Shown piece after piece: positions 8,842 to 17,215 of a stretch of 64,000 bases of DNA (positions are counted from its first letter, which is position 1; every line of letters starts with the position of its first letter). The stretch spans positions 1 to 64,000 of the forward strand of contig CAZVLB010000015.1 of NCBI GenBank assembly GCA_964627935.1, given 5' to 3'. This DNA comes from JAABVY01 sp964627935. Lineage in GTDB: Bacteria; Zixibacteria; MSB-5A5; JAABVY01. The notes below the pieces were generated by a model. It saw only the letters and a list, made by a program, of their open reading frames with translations. It was not told where the DNA came from and did not search any database. The position numbers were made by a program, and so were the translations under genes.

Positions 8842-8879
8842 ATATAACGAATTATATAAGTCTTCTGTTCCAGTGTCAA
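8842..8879 (-). promoter_or_regulatory. ars operon promoter with ArsR-type operator
   Basis: Read on the minus strand, TTGACA (8879-8874) and TATAAT (8856-8851) are separated by exactly 17 bases, a full-consensus sigma-70 promoter. The palindrome ATATAACGAATTATAT (8842-8857) covers the -10 box, where a repressor would block polymerase. Expected to be silenced by the ArsR at 8125-8502 and released by arsenite (inference from family). Confidence 0.8.
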
Positions 8880-8922
8880 GAAAATTTTATGGACTATTCG
8901 GATTGCCGATCCCGTAAGATGC

Positions 8923-10122
8923 CTATTGCCTGGTAAAGATTAGTCTATAGCTAAAGCTCACTTTGGGCTGCTCGACATCATTGGTCTTTATTAAGACGCG
9001 GCCAGAGGTAACCCGGTTAAGTCTCAAGGCGTTATCATTTGGCTCGGTTTTGATTACATACTCTCTTCCCGTGACAATAGTATCAAGCGCGATTTCTAAT
9101 AAGTTCTGTTCATCTTCAATGCTCGTCACCTCAAAGCTGATGTTTGGCTGTGTACTGATGACTTTCACATCCCGGACAGCCTGGCCTGTGACCGCGTATG
9201 AGGAGTCGATTGTAAAGTGTACCGCCTCCGGAGCAACTCTCACATTGCCCTGGACCGATCCGACAACACGCAAAGTGGCGGCGGGGTGGGAATCGTCGGT
9301 TAATTTGGCTGTGACAATCTCGTTTAATCTGCCTATGGGATAATCGGGATTAACCATTACCTGCACATCTATTCGACCGGCATTGGCGGAATTGGATTCG
9401 AGTACCTTTGCGGAAATATTTGATGACCCGGTGCCTATTGCAACCAAATTGCGTTTGGATATATCTTTCAGAAGTAGAGTAGCGGTTTTGGTGGCTGTTT
9501 CTCCTCTGCTAATTTGACCCATGTTAAGCGTGTTTGTTTCAAACCCAAATTCAACTTCAATTGATGCGGAGATTTTTAGGGTTGCCGACGGCCTAATCGG
9601 ATCGTTAGATAAAACCATGACGTTTTTCGAGGTCTTTCCTTTTCTCCCGCCACTATTGAAACTCACTTCAATCTTTCCTTCCCCGCCCGGGGGAATATCC
9701 GTCGCGGTCAGGACGGCCGCGGTGCAGCCTCACGATCCTTTTGCGCTAATGAGTTTCAAGGGTTCGCTTCCGGTATTTCTAACGGCAAAGGTATGGGAAA
9801 CCTTTTCTCCCTGGGTAATAGTCCCGAAGTCATATGACTCTTCCGGAAAGTAAATCGAGGGTCCGTTTGGATTACCGGACGCAGGCTGGTCAGTATAGTT
9901 TTCCGTCTTTGAGGAACGATCCCCGGCTACGCTTGCGCTCTTGCCCGTGAGGTCGCCAAAACTGTTGCTTAGAAAAATGCCAGCTGCAATTGCCACTATC
10001 ACCGTTACCGCCAGAATCACATAAGTTCCTCTATAACCCCTCAGATTCTTTTGGGGTCTAACTTTCTGCGTCGATTGATTATCCGCTCGTTTTTTACCTT
10101 TTTTGCGTTTCTTCTTACTCAT
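8923..10122 (-). CDS. DUF1573 membrane-anchored protein with in-frame TGA (candidate selenoprotein)
   Basis: Read through one TGA codon (9730-9732), this is a 399-residue protein. It has a lysine/arginine-rich N-terminus, one membrane span (about residues 34-52) and an external DUF1573 domain. The stop falls exactly where DUF1573 proteins have the first Cys of their SCGCT motif: the flanks read NTGSEPLKLISAKGS, then TGA, then GCTAAVLTATDIPPGGEG. The frame stays open for 268 codons afterwards, with further Ig-like repeats. The simplest readings are selenocysteine at position 131, or a nonsense mutation or sequence error. GC-rich sequence right after the TGA can form short hairpins (for example CGCGG 9721-9717 with CCGCG 9707-9703). 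It is the last gene of the ArsR/ABC operon. Confidence 0.72.
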
Positions 10123-10145
10123 TATATTGCGTCTCCATATTGGAA

Positions 10146-10811
10146 TCAGGTGACGAGTATTCCTTCTCTTAGCATTATGACTTTCTCTGCCCTCGATGCG
10201 GCCTGAGGGCTGTGAGTTACCATCACCACTGTTTTGCCATGCTTATTGTTCAGGTCTTGAAGAATGTTAAGAATTTCGTCAGCTAAAGACGGGTCCAGGT
10301 TGCCGGTGGGCTCATCGGCCAGAATAACATCCGGTGCATTTCCAAGCGCTCGAGCTATAGCTACTCTCTGCTGCTGGCCGACTGATAGTTCCCTGGGAAG
10401 GAAGTCGCTTCTGTCAGCCAAACCGATCGTATTCAGTAAATCAAGGGCGCGCTGTTTTGGAGCTGTTCCGTTTCCTCCGGCAGGCAGCATGGAGAGCATG
10501 ACATTCTCAACCGCAGTCAAATATGGGACCAGATTAAATGTTTGTAGCACAAAACCTATCGTTTTATTGCGAAAAGCAGCCAGACGCGAGGATGGGAGGT
10601 CGTAAAGATTTTGGTTGGAGTAACTGATTGCTCCTTTGCTTGGCTGAATAAGACCGCCCAAAGACAAAAGCAGAGTTGTTTTCCCGGAACCTGACGGACC
10701 AGTTACAGCAACAAAATCACCTTTGTCAATGGTCAGCGATACATCGTTTAACGCATGCACCTGCTGTTTTGAGCGAGTATATGTTTTGGTAAGTCCTCTG
10801 ATATCTATCAC
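10146..10811 (-). CDS. ABC transporter ATPase (LolD/MacB group)
   Basis: This 221-residue nucleotide-binding protein has Walker A GPSGSGKTT at about residue 38, an FVLQTFNLVPYLTAVENV Q-loop region, signature LSVGQQQRVAIARAL, Walker B VILADEPTGNLD and an H-loop (VMVTHS). It pairs with the FtsX-type permease that ends 2 bases upstream. The second signature position is LSVGQ rather than LSGGQ, a tolerated variant. It belongs to the ArsR-led operon with the thioredoxin-like exported protein and the DUF1573 protein. Confidence 0.9.
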   Translation of the reverse strand: MIDIRGLTKTYTRSKQQVHALNDVSLTIDKGDFVAVTGPSGSGKTTLLLSLGGLIQPSKGAISYSNQNLYDLPSSRLAAFRNKTIGFVLQTFNLVPYLTAVENVMLSMLPAGGNGTAPKQRALDLLNTIGLADRSDFLPRELSVGQQQRVAIARALGNAPDVILADEPTGNLDPSLADEILNILQDLNNKHGKTVVMVTHSPQAASRAEKVIMLREGILVT

Positions 10812-10813
10812 GG

Positions 10814-12040
10814 TTAAATCTCCTGCATAATCACGGCGGGATCAATTCGAGCCGCTCTAAAGGTTGGATACCAACTTCCCACAAGTGTGATTATAGTTGC
10901 CACCACAATCGACCACCAGAAATATTCCAGCACAGGAGCTATGTTCAGCCCGGCAAAGTATGGACCCAGAACGACAGCGGCTGCAGTGCCAGCCAAATAG
11001 CCAAGGATTCCGCCGGTTAAGCCCAAGAAGATTGCCTTGGCGAAGAACAGCCAATAGATATGACGACGCCCCCAGCCGATAGTGATAAGTGTGCCGATTT
11101 CTTTTCGACGCTCTTGGACATTTGCCCACATGTAATTGCCGATTGAGAAGGAGCCGACCAGAATGATTATAATCAGAAGCACCAGGGCAACCTTCGCCAT
11201 CAGTGCGTTTGTTTCTATCTGGGTGTTGACGATATGTCCAATCGTAGTTATCCTTGTGTCCGGAAGAATATTCCGCAATTTACCCAAAAGGCCATCCGAG
11301 ATTTCGCTGCAACAACCCATGATTTCAATATTGCTTACCTGGCCTTCGATTCCGAGTAGATTTTGTACCGAGTGCAAATGTGCAAAGACGCGATTATCAT
11401 CGATTGTGCCGGTTTCAGGAAGCACATGGGCTACCGCAAAGGATTTCCCCTCAATTGGCATCGCCGAACCAGTTCCCAGACTGAGGCGTTCTGCAACCAG
11501 GCTGCCGATCCACACTTCGTTCATCCCGAGAGAATCGACCGTTTTTCGTTGGGCCTTAAGGTCTGCAGCGGTTAGGGAAGATTCTTTCTTATCGGATGGA
11601 GCACAAGCCAATTCCAGCTCAGCCCCCATCAAACCTGAGGCCTGCCAAATTGGTTTCGAAGCTAATTCGTTTGCAGGAAGTATCCCGGTTAAGATTACCG
11701 AAGAACCCTCAATCTCAACTCTGCGGCTCAGTTTGGGTGACATGTTATCAACACCTGGAATCATAGATGTGGCGATGCGATCAACATATTCTTCCGGAAA
11801 CGTAGGAGCGTCAACATCAGCTGTGTAATAGTCGTCCACGGTAGCCCCTTGAGGCAGGACCATGATGTTTGCACCAAGCAGATCCAGTTTTTTTGCAACA
11901 ACCTGCCGCGATGCCGATGTGATCGACTGAATCGCTATTATAACCGCTATTCCCATTGTAATAGCCAGAAGGCCTGAGATCAAGCGCCCTTTACGCCGGT
12001 TGATTTCCTTGAAAACTATTGTTCGAAATGTGAAAGCCAT
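10814..12040 (-). CDS. FtsX/MacB-type ABC permease
   Basis: The 408-residue protein has one N-terminal helix (RKGRLISGLLAITMGIAVIIAIQSI), a periplasmic domain of about 230 residues and three C-terminal helices, ending with PTFRAARIDPAVIMQEI. The periplasmic part has cysteines (ELACAPSDKK; IEIMGCCSEISDG, with an adjacent pair) that are unusual for the family. Given the Cys-rich exported partner just upstream and the ArsR-type regulator, they hint at handling of a thiophilic ligand (inference). Only 3 bases separate it from each neighbour. Confidence 0.85.
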   Translation of the reverse strand: MAFTFRTIVFKEINRRKGRLISGLLAITMGIAVIIAIQSITSASRQVVAKKLDLLGANIMVLPQGATVDDYYTADVDAPTFPEEYVDRIATSMIPGVDNMSPKLSRRVEIEGSSVILTGILPANELASKPIWQASGLMGAELELACAPSDKKESSLTAADLKAQRKTVDSLGMNEVWIGSLVAERLSLGTGSAMPIEGKSFAVAHVLPETGTIDDNRVFAHLHSVQNLLGIEGQVSNIEIMGCCSEISDGLLGKLRNILPDTRITTIGHIVNTQIETNALMAKVALVLLIIIILVGSFSIGNYMWANVQERRKEIGTLITIGWGRRHIYWLFFAKAIFLGLTGGILGYLAGTAAAVVLGPYFAGLNIAPVLEYFWWSIVVATIITLVGSWYPTFRAARIDPAVIMQEI

Positions 12041-12043
12041 AGA

Positions 12044-12808
12044 TCACTTGCCGCCTGATTTGCTGGGCGTCGGGCCGCAGCTTGCACTACTTCCTGAGGG
12101 ACAACAGCCGCTTGATACGACTTTGGTTGCAGAGGCAATCAGGTTATCTACTTCAACTGTGCCCGTGTAGGAACCTGTGACCTGGCCTTTAGCGTTAATA
12201 ACGACTGTTACAGGCTCCTTGGAGTTCATGTCAACCCGCAATTGCTTTAATAAATCCTCTTCGGCAGGATCATCCATGTTAACTTCGATGGTCGTTCCTT
12301 TACCCGTCATTTGCGAGCATGCCGCGGCGCAACTCTTGGTCACCTGGCTTTTGGACGTCATATCTGGGCGAAAGGCGGTCACATATATGGAATGACCTGT
12401 TTGTATGGCCTTCAGTATTTCCGCCTTTTTTGGACTCGGCACCATATCCAATAACTTCTGTAGATTGAGTTTTGAGGCGATATTTCCACCAGCTATAATG
12501 CCATCTGAAGTAAAAACGAGAATCAGAGGCAATGGCGCGGTTGATAAACGATATTTATTAACGAATTCTAAATTGGATGCTTCGGCACGATTTGATTCAA
12601 TAATTACTGAACCCGGGACCTGTGCCATGGCTTCCTGTATCAATTGCTTTGCTTGATCCACCCCTCTGGTAGAGGGATCCGTCACCAGTACGAATGCCAT
12701 CTGTCCATTTTCTGCAGCTGACTGAAGCTGTTGACTTGTGGAGGCAAAAGTTATGAGCGGCATACAAACCACCATAATTATTGCCGTAACGATTCTTCGA
12801 GCTGGCAT
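12044..12808 (-). CDS. exported thioredoxin-like protein with Cys-rich tail
   Basis: A 254-residue protein with a signal peptide (about residues 1-23). The body appears to hold two thioredoxin-fold-like halves (MAFVLVTDPSTRGVDQAKQLIQEAMAQVPGSVIIES; VTVVINAKGQVTGSYTG) without a classical CxxC. It has CAAAC in the middle (about residues 164-168) and a tail SSGCCPSGSSASCGP with CC and a further Cys, a pattern suited to binding soft metals. No named family. The ATG at 12808 with AGGAG 5 bases upstream is chosen over GTG 12814. It lies between the ArsR gene and the ABC permease. Confidence 0.75.
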   Translation of the reverse strand: MPARRIVTAIIMVVCMPLITFASTSQQLQSAAENGQMAFVLVTDPSTRGVDQAKQLIQEAMAQVPGSVIIESNRAEASNLEFVNKYRLSTAPLPLILVFTSDGIIAGGNIASKLNLQKLLDMVPSPKKAEILKAIQTGHSIYVTAFRPDMTSKSQVTKSCAAACSQMTGKGTTIEVNMDDPAEEDLLKQLRVDMNSKEPVTVVINAKGQVTGSYTGTVEVDNLIASATKVVSSGCCPSGSSASCGPTPSKSGGK

Positions 12809-12963
12809 AATCACTCCTAACTTCGTATTGCAGATTATATTAAATATTTCCTAATTTGCGTAAAAGAAGAATTTATCACTTGGATTAAAATTCATTTCAC
12901 TCATAGAGCCATTGCCACGTATAGAACCTTCAGCATAGGACAATACCACTCTTACAAGTGCCA

Positions 12964-13371
12964 TCAACCGGTCATCACTCGGGCGGCCTTTTTTAGAGAT
13001 CGGTCATTACGAGAATTCTTTTGTTTCCTGCACACCTCAATCGGGTGCTGTTTTATAATAGCCTTTAGGACCTTGGCATCCCTCTTAATTATTTTTTCCG
13101 ACAGAAGGTGTTTTTTGGCCCACTCGATTGCTTCAGTTGCTACAATGGGTGCATCATCCGCCAGTCTATAATAAACCCACTTGCCGTTTTTATTGCTCTC
13201 TATTAGACCGGCCTGTTTGAGAATAGACATGTGTTTGGATACCGTGGATGGTGCCAATTCAATCAGCTCTATGATTTGACAGACACATAATTCACCAATG
13301 CTTAGAGCCATTAGAATTCGAACTCTGTTTTCGTCACTAAGGGCTTTCGTTATGGAAAGAAAATCCCGCAT
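12964..13371 (-). CDS. arsR: ArsR-family repressor, second copy
   Basis: The 135-residue winged-helix repressor contains GELCVCQIIELIELAPSTVSKHMSILKQAGLI, so it has the arsenite-type ELCVCQ cysteine site. A C-terminal Cys (EVCRKQK) and a basic tail follow. The start has AGGAGATGTT upstream. It is the first gene of the operon with the thioredoxin-like, ABC and DUF1573 genes, which puts that uncharacterised set under metalloid control. Two inverted repeats lie in its promoter region at 13384-13432. Confidence 0.9.
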   Translation of the reverse strand: MRDFLSITKALSDENRVRILMALSIGELCVCQIIELIELAPSTVSKHMSILKQAGLIESNKNGKWVYYRLADDAPIVATEAIEWAKKHLLSEKIIKRDAKVLKAIIKQHPIEVCRKQKNSRNDRSLKKAARVMTG

Positions 13372-13383
13372 AACATCTCCTAC

Positions 13384-13442
13384 AATTCGCCAACTATCGA
13401 ATTATTATACACTAATATCGGAAAAAGTTTCCGTTTGTCAAT
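13384..13442 (-). promoter_or_regulatory. promoter/operator region of the second arsR operon
   Basis: On the minus strand TTGACA lies at 13442-13437, followed 17 bases on by a weak -10 (GATATT 13419-13414); a perfect TATAAT is also present at 13409-13404 without a good -35. Two inverted repeats are seen: GGAAA-CTT-TTTCC (13420-13432) and AATTCG/CGAATT arms 8 bases apart (13384-13403). Either could be the ArsR operator. Confidence 0.5.
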
Positions 13443-13515
13443 GGCTAATTTCCGGAAAAAATCAAAAGACTAAGATAGAGCGGGAAGCTATCCCACTAAG
13501 TCATTGAAAGACAAT

Positions 13516-14232
13516 TCAAAGGGCGGAACTGATTTCCAGCCCCAAAAACGGCGTCTGTTGCCAGTTGTTTGCATTTCTACGGTTCGATTCAAGATCAAAG
13601 AAGACTCTCGTATTCAGATCTTTTTGCAAGTGCAGGTCAATGCCCAACCTCACGTCCTTCACGTTTACACGAGACTGATCGCTGTCGTACCGCCATTCTT
13701 CGGCTGTCCATACTGTCAACTGCCTGATCGGCGTTTTCCACGCCATCTCAAAGTAGTTGCGGTAGCGATAGAAGCGATCCGTTATATGCCACTCGTTTCC
13801 GTTTCGGTCTTTGACCGTAAACGGTCCCAGCCGGGTCGACAGGATGATATCTCCCACCACCATATGTTTGTTCTGATGGCGAGTGTAATTCAAATTTTTG
13901 TTGGCATAATAGAACTGGGATGACAACCAGGGAAACATGGTCGGTCTAACGCCTATAAACAGCTTGTTTAGAACCAATCCAGACTCGCGATACCGATTTT
14001 CCTCCCTTACGAAAATACTCAGCTTGAAATCCGACTTGTGATCTTGTTTGGCCAGAAGGCTTGTACTGACCTGCAAATAGCTCCGGACTTCGGCGTTTCC
14101 TTGGGTAGCAGTCGACAGCATTATCATCATCGTTGTCACGAATATCATCAGGCCGACAAAAGTGTGTCTGGATTGTTTGCACCTTCTCGATTCTTGCCGA
14201 CCAATCCGGTTATTGTTCCAATCAGTTTTCAT
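13516..14232 (-). CDS. DUF2490-like outer-membrane beta-barrel protein
   Basis: This 238-residue protein has an N-terminal membrane/signal segment (about residues 25-47, TFVGLMIFVTTMMIMLSTATQGNA) followed by alternating short beta strands rich in aromatic and charged residues (FYRYRNYFEMAWKTPIRQLTVWTAEEWRYD), and ends in a hydrophobic strand (FLGLEISSAL). This matches DUF2490 proteins, which are predicted outer-membrane barrels. The role is unknown. It is the last gene after tauE, 10 bases away. Confidence 0.65.
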   Translation of the reverse strand: MKTDWNNNRIGRQESRRCKQSRHTFVGLMIFVTTMMIMLSTATQGNAEVRSYLQVSTSLLAKQDHKSDFKLSIFVREENRYRESGLVLNKLFIGVRPTMFPWLSSQFYYANKNLNYTRHQNKHMVVGDIILSTRLGPFTVKDRNGNEWHITDRFYRYRNYFEMAWKTPIRQLTVWTAEEWRYDSDQSRVNVKDVRLGIDLHLQKDLNTRVFFDLESNRRNANNWQQTPFLGLEISSAL

Positions 14233-14242
14233 ACTTTGTCCA

Positions 14243-14992
14243 CTAAGCCACCAGGCTCCAGACCATTTTGGCGGCGATTCCGAGCAGGACGATGCCGATA
14301 ATGGCCTTCACCTGCGTTCTTTTGAGTTTGTCCGTCATCAGCCAGGATCCTATCACGGCGCCACCGGCCGAGCCAATCGCAGTAAAGGCCAGGAGGGCAG
14401 TATCTATATTACCCACCGAAGCGTGCCCCAGGAAGCCTGAGAATGAAGAAAAAATGACGATAAATGAAGTCGTAGCCGAAGCATACTTCGGATTGAAACC
14501 AAGCCATACTAAAACGGGCACGATAAAGTTGCCGCCGCCGACACCCAGGAGACCACCCAGAAAGCCGGCAAACGCCCCGACACTAAGCCCTAATGTGATT
14601 TGTTTCCACTGAGAGCTGGCTTCCTCACGTTGTTTTGATTGGTAGAACAGCATCATACCGGCGGCGAAGAGCAGAAACCCTGCAAATAGCCATAGCAGGA
14701 GTGTGCGATCAAGCCCTTGGCTTACATAGGCGCCCAGAGGGGACAGAATGGTCGCAATAATGAGAATCGGAATGGCTACTTTCCAGAGAATCAGCTTTTT
14801 CTTAATAAATCGGTATGAAGCAAACAGCATCGAGATACTGTTCAGTAACAGCGCTGTCGCCATGGAAGTGTGTATATCGATTCCCATAGCGATGAATACC
14901 GGAATAAGGATGAAGGCCGCGCCCACTCCCGCGATAGTGAGAAGAGCCGTAAAGATCAGCGTGATTATTCCGGCGAGTATTTCTATGCCCAT
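14243..14992 (-). CDS. TauE/SafE-family anion exporter
   Basis: This 249-residue membrane protein has about eight helices and the internal repeat of the TauE/SafE family (GVGAAFILIPVFIAMG near the start and LLGVGGGNFIVPVLVWLG in the second half). Members export sulfite, sulfoacetate or other small anions; the substrate here is unknown. It lies between the FmdE-like gene and the DUF2490 gene, in the same direction and probably in one operon. Confidence 0.85.
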   Translation of the reverse strand: MGIEILAGIITLIFTALLTIAGVGAAFILIPVFIAMGIDIHTSMATALLLNSISMLFASYRFIKKKLILWKVAIPILIIATILSPLGAYVSQGLDRTLLLWLFAGFLLFAAGMMLFYQSKQREEASSQWKQITLGLSVGAFAGFLGGLLGVGGGNFIVPVLVWLGFNPKYASATTSFIVIFSSFSGFLGHASVGNIDTALLAFTAIGSAGGAVIGSWLMTDKLKRTQVKAIIGIVLLGIAAKMVWSLVA

Positions 14993-15037
14993 TACGTCCT
15001 CCTTTTTGAGTTAGTGCATAGATTGGCGGAGAGAGCA

Positions 15038-15658
15038 TTAATGCTCTCTCTGCGCCTTCTCGTAGCAGGGTTGACAGACTTTCTTGTTGTCATCAAGCGG
15101 TCTACCATAACCCTCGACTACCATCTCGCCACACATGTCGCAGACAAACCCGGAAAAGGACTCTACTTTTGGCGGCACCTCGTAATCGAATACTTCCCCG
15201 ATATTCAGAAGCATCTCGTCAGGTGTCCCCATCACTTTTTCCACCAGCGGTTCGACTACTTCCGCGGGAACCTTAGAGGCAGGAATGTGCTTCATCCTGT
15301 ACTCCGTGAAGAATTCGGTCTTCTTGTTTGCAAGCATTGCTTCCGCCTTTGGCGTGACCCGAACGGCGCGCCCGGTTGTAGTGTCAACGAGGGTGACGCC
15401 CCATTTACCGTAGTTGAGCTTCTTGATGTTCCCTTTGCCAAACGTACAGCCGGTAATCATCTGGATCCCATCGGCAAAGCAAGTAGCGCAGTGCCCATCT
15501 CCAAGCTCGACTAAAGCCAGCAACTGGCCGTCCTTTGCACGCTCCACACCCAGTTTATTCATTGCCGCCGCACCGACTCTAAGGCCCATTGGCATAGCCG
15601 GACACTTATGGCCGTGGAAAACTTGTCCTGCTTCGAGGAATTCTTTTGGTTCTACCAT
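15038..15658 (-). CDS. FmdE-family protein
   Basis: The 206-residue protein has the N-terminal FmdE domain (FHGHKCPAMPMGLRVGAAAM, then GDGHCATCFADGIQMITGCTFGKGN), whose His/Cys residues bind metal, and a C-terminal zinc-ribbon (FVCDMCGEMVVEGYG...CQPC). FmdE takes its name from formylmethanofuran dehydrogenase subunit E, but most bacterial members are of unknown function. The ATG at 15658 has AAAGGAG upstream; an in-frame longer start at 15709 exists. An Fnr-type box lies about 85 bases upstream. Confidence 0.82.
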   Translation of the reverse strand: MVEPKEFLEAGQVFHGHKCPAMPMGLRVGAAAMNKLGVERAKDGQLLALVELGDGHCATCFADGIQMITGCTFGKGNIKKLNYGKWGVTLVDTTTGRAVRVTPKAEAMLANKKTEFFTEYRMKHIPASKVPAEVVEPLVEKVMGTPDEMLLNIGEVFDYEVPPKVESFSGFVCDMCGEMVVEGYGRPLDDNKKVCQPCYEKAQREH

Positions 15659-15742
15659 GACTATTTCTCCTTTCAAGAGAGTTGTTCCTGTTTCAATTAC
15701 GTCTTTCATGATTCTATATAGGCAGATGAGTATAGGAACTCA

Positions 15743-15756
15743 TTGATCGCCGTCAA
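15743..15756. promoter_or_regulatory. Crp/Fnr-type binding site
   Basis: TTGATCGCCGTCAA differs from the Fnr/Dnr consensus TTGAT-N4-ATCAA at one position. It is 85 bases upstream of the fmdE-like start (34 if the alternative start is used) and just beyond the end of the Crp/Fnr gene, so that regulator is the obvious candidate to bind it. Confidence 0.6.
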
Positions 15757-15773
15757 TAAGAGGCACTTCTGAG

Positions 15774-15785
15774 ACAAGCGCTTGT
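15774..15785. promoter_or_regulatory. 12-base perfect palindrome
   Basis: ACAAGCGCTTGT is a perfect palindrome in the same intergenic region, 17 bases from the Fnr-type box. It may be a second operator; no known factor is assigned. Confidence 0.35.
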
Positions 15786-15880
15786 GAATTAATAAATTTT
15801 CGGGTCAGATTAGAAAAGGAGGGAGGGTTGGCAGGCAGAGTATCATCTACCAATTCATGCGCCCTGCCGATTTGATGGCT

Positions 15881-16561
15881 TCACCATGCTGCAGTATCGG
15901 CGATATTCTCAAGAGCATTTGAATCCAGTATCTGAAACCGATTTCTTTGTAGTCGCTTGAGTATCTTCTTTTCGACAAGGTGCGTAATGGAACGGGAGAA
16001 TGACTCCGGCGTCAGACCCAATGACTGAGCATATTCGTAGGAGGCAATCGGCAACGTGACGAAGACTGGCCCGCGGGCGCGATTAGGAGAATCTTCCGCC
16101 AGCCCCATCAGAGCCGCCGCCACTTTTGGATCGGTCCCTTTGCTCTGTAGTCTCTCAACCGTGTCAAAAGCATCGCGAAGACGCCGAGCCAGGTGTTTCA
16201 TGAGGACGATGGCCACTTCCGGATCTTGATGCACTGCCTGGCGAAGTCCCAAGCGCGAAATGACATCCGCATCGCAGTCATCCAATGCCTGGGCGTATGC
16301 AGGGTAAGGAGCGTCGTCGAAAAACGGCATAAATCCGAACACGGAACCTTTGCCAAAGATATAGAGGGTTATTGCCTTTCCAGTCGGCAGCAAACGGTAT
16401 ATTTTAACTCGACCGGATTTCAAAAAAACCAGCAAGCCGTCCATATCCCCCTCGCTCCAGAGAAGCTGTCCTTTGCGAAATGAGCGCAATTTGAGATATC
16501 GTGCTAATACATTTTTAGCTTCTGCTGAAATCCCAGTTTTATTACTGTTGGTATTAGTCAA
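15881..16561 (-). CDS. Crp/Fnr-family transcription regulator
   Basis: This 226-residue regulator has an N-terminal cyclic-nucleotide-type beta-roll (GQLLWSEGDMDGLLVFLKSGRVKIYRL), a dimerisation helix (LMKHLARRLRDAFDTVERLQ) and a C-terminal helix-turn-helix (EYAQSLGLTPESFSRSITHLVEKKILK) whose ESFSR resembles the E-x-x-S-R recognition helix of Fnr/Dnr, fitting the TTGAT-type site at 15743. It lacks the N-terminal cysteines of an iron-sulfur Fnr, so the effector could be haem-bound NO or CO, as in Dnr, or another ligand. The start is TTG at 16561. Confidence 0.87.
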   Translation of the reverse strand: MTNTNSNKTGISAEAKNVLARYLKLRSFRKGQLLWSEGDMDGLLVFLKSGRVKIYRLLPTGKAITLYIFGKGSVFGFMPFFDDAPYPAYAQALDDCDADVISRLGLRQAVHQDPEVAIVLMKHLARRLRDAFDTVERLQSKGTDPKVAAALMGLAEDSPNRARGPVFVTLPIASYEYAQSLGLTPESFSRSITHLVEKKILKRLQRNRFQILDSNALENIADTAAW

Positions 16562-16655
16562 AGCTTTTATGCCTTTTTTCCACCTTGCAGGTAAAAAATT
16601 AAGGAGCTATTTTCATTTTAGCTTGAACAAACCGGCCTTTAGCTTTTGGAGCTGT

Positions 16656-17168
16656 TCAGTTGCCTGATTCAGAAATTAAGCTGTCCTGAGTATACAGGAA
16701 ATCATCGATCTCTTTCTGGACATAAGGTATGAATACCTCTGGTTCCCAAGCATAATCCCAGATGCTATCCAGATTTTTCCATTTTGTCTCTGTTCCGTTC
16801 AAGCGCTCTGTCAGAATTAATGATGAGTACATAAGGTCATAATCCGTTACAAAATGCTTATTACCCCAGTCTTCAAAGTTCACTATTTCCCATCTAAGCA
16901 GACCATTTTCCAATTCATTTAAGTAATAATCCTCGATTGCCTCTTTTGCATGCCCTTCGATTTCCAGACATGTGGGACATCGCTTTGTAGCATGGAAGTA
17001 GTAAACAGTAACAACCCTATCAGCGCGCTTTTCATCACTTTTTAAATCATTAGTATTATCTGATACGGCATTATTATTCCCATTGTGAGAGACTTCCTTG
17101 GCGATTAAAAATCCAAGACTAAAAAGTGAAAATGTCAGCAGGACAATAGTTATTAGTTTCTTGGCCAT
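16656..17168 (-). CDS. ArsF-family protein, copy 1
   Basis: The 170-residue exported or membrane-anchored protein has a signal-type N-terminus (residues 4-23), then VVTVYYFHATKRCPTCLEIEGHAKEAIEDYY, with a thioredoxin-like CPTC. This block marks the family annotated as nitrophenyl-compound nitroreductase subunit ArsF, linked to reduction of nitroaromatic arsenicals in the arsEFG system. It is the last gene of the large minus-strand operon and a paralogue of 17911-18414. Activity is inferred from family only. Confidence 0.8.
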   Translation of the reverse strand: MAKKLITIVLLTFSLFSLGFLIAKEVSHNGNNNAVSDNTNDLKSDEKRADRVVTVYYFHATKRCPTCLEIEGHAKEAIEDYYLNELENGLLRWEIVNFEDWGNKHFVTDYDLMYSSLILTERLNGTETKWKNLDSIWDYAWEPEVFIPYVQKEIDDFLYTQDSLISESGN

Positions 17169-17215
17169 AAATAATTTCTCCCGAATGCAGTATTATTGCT
17201 GTTAGTATCCCATAT

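Noticed and set aside
8493..8879. 128-residue frame upstream of arsR
   Set aside because: It runs across the ars promoter and operator; the overlapping 73-residue membrane frame is more likely.
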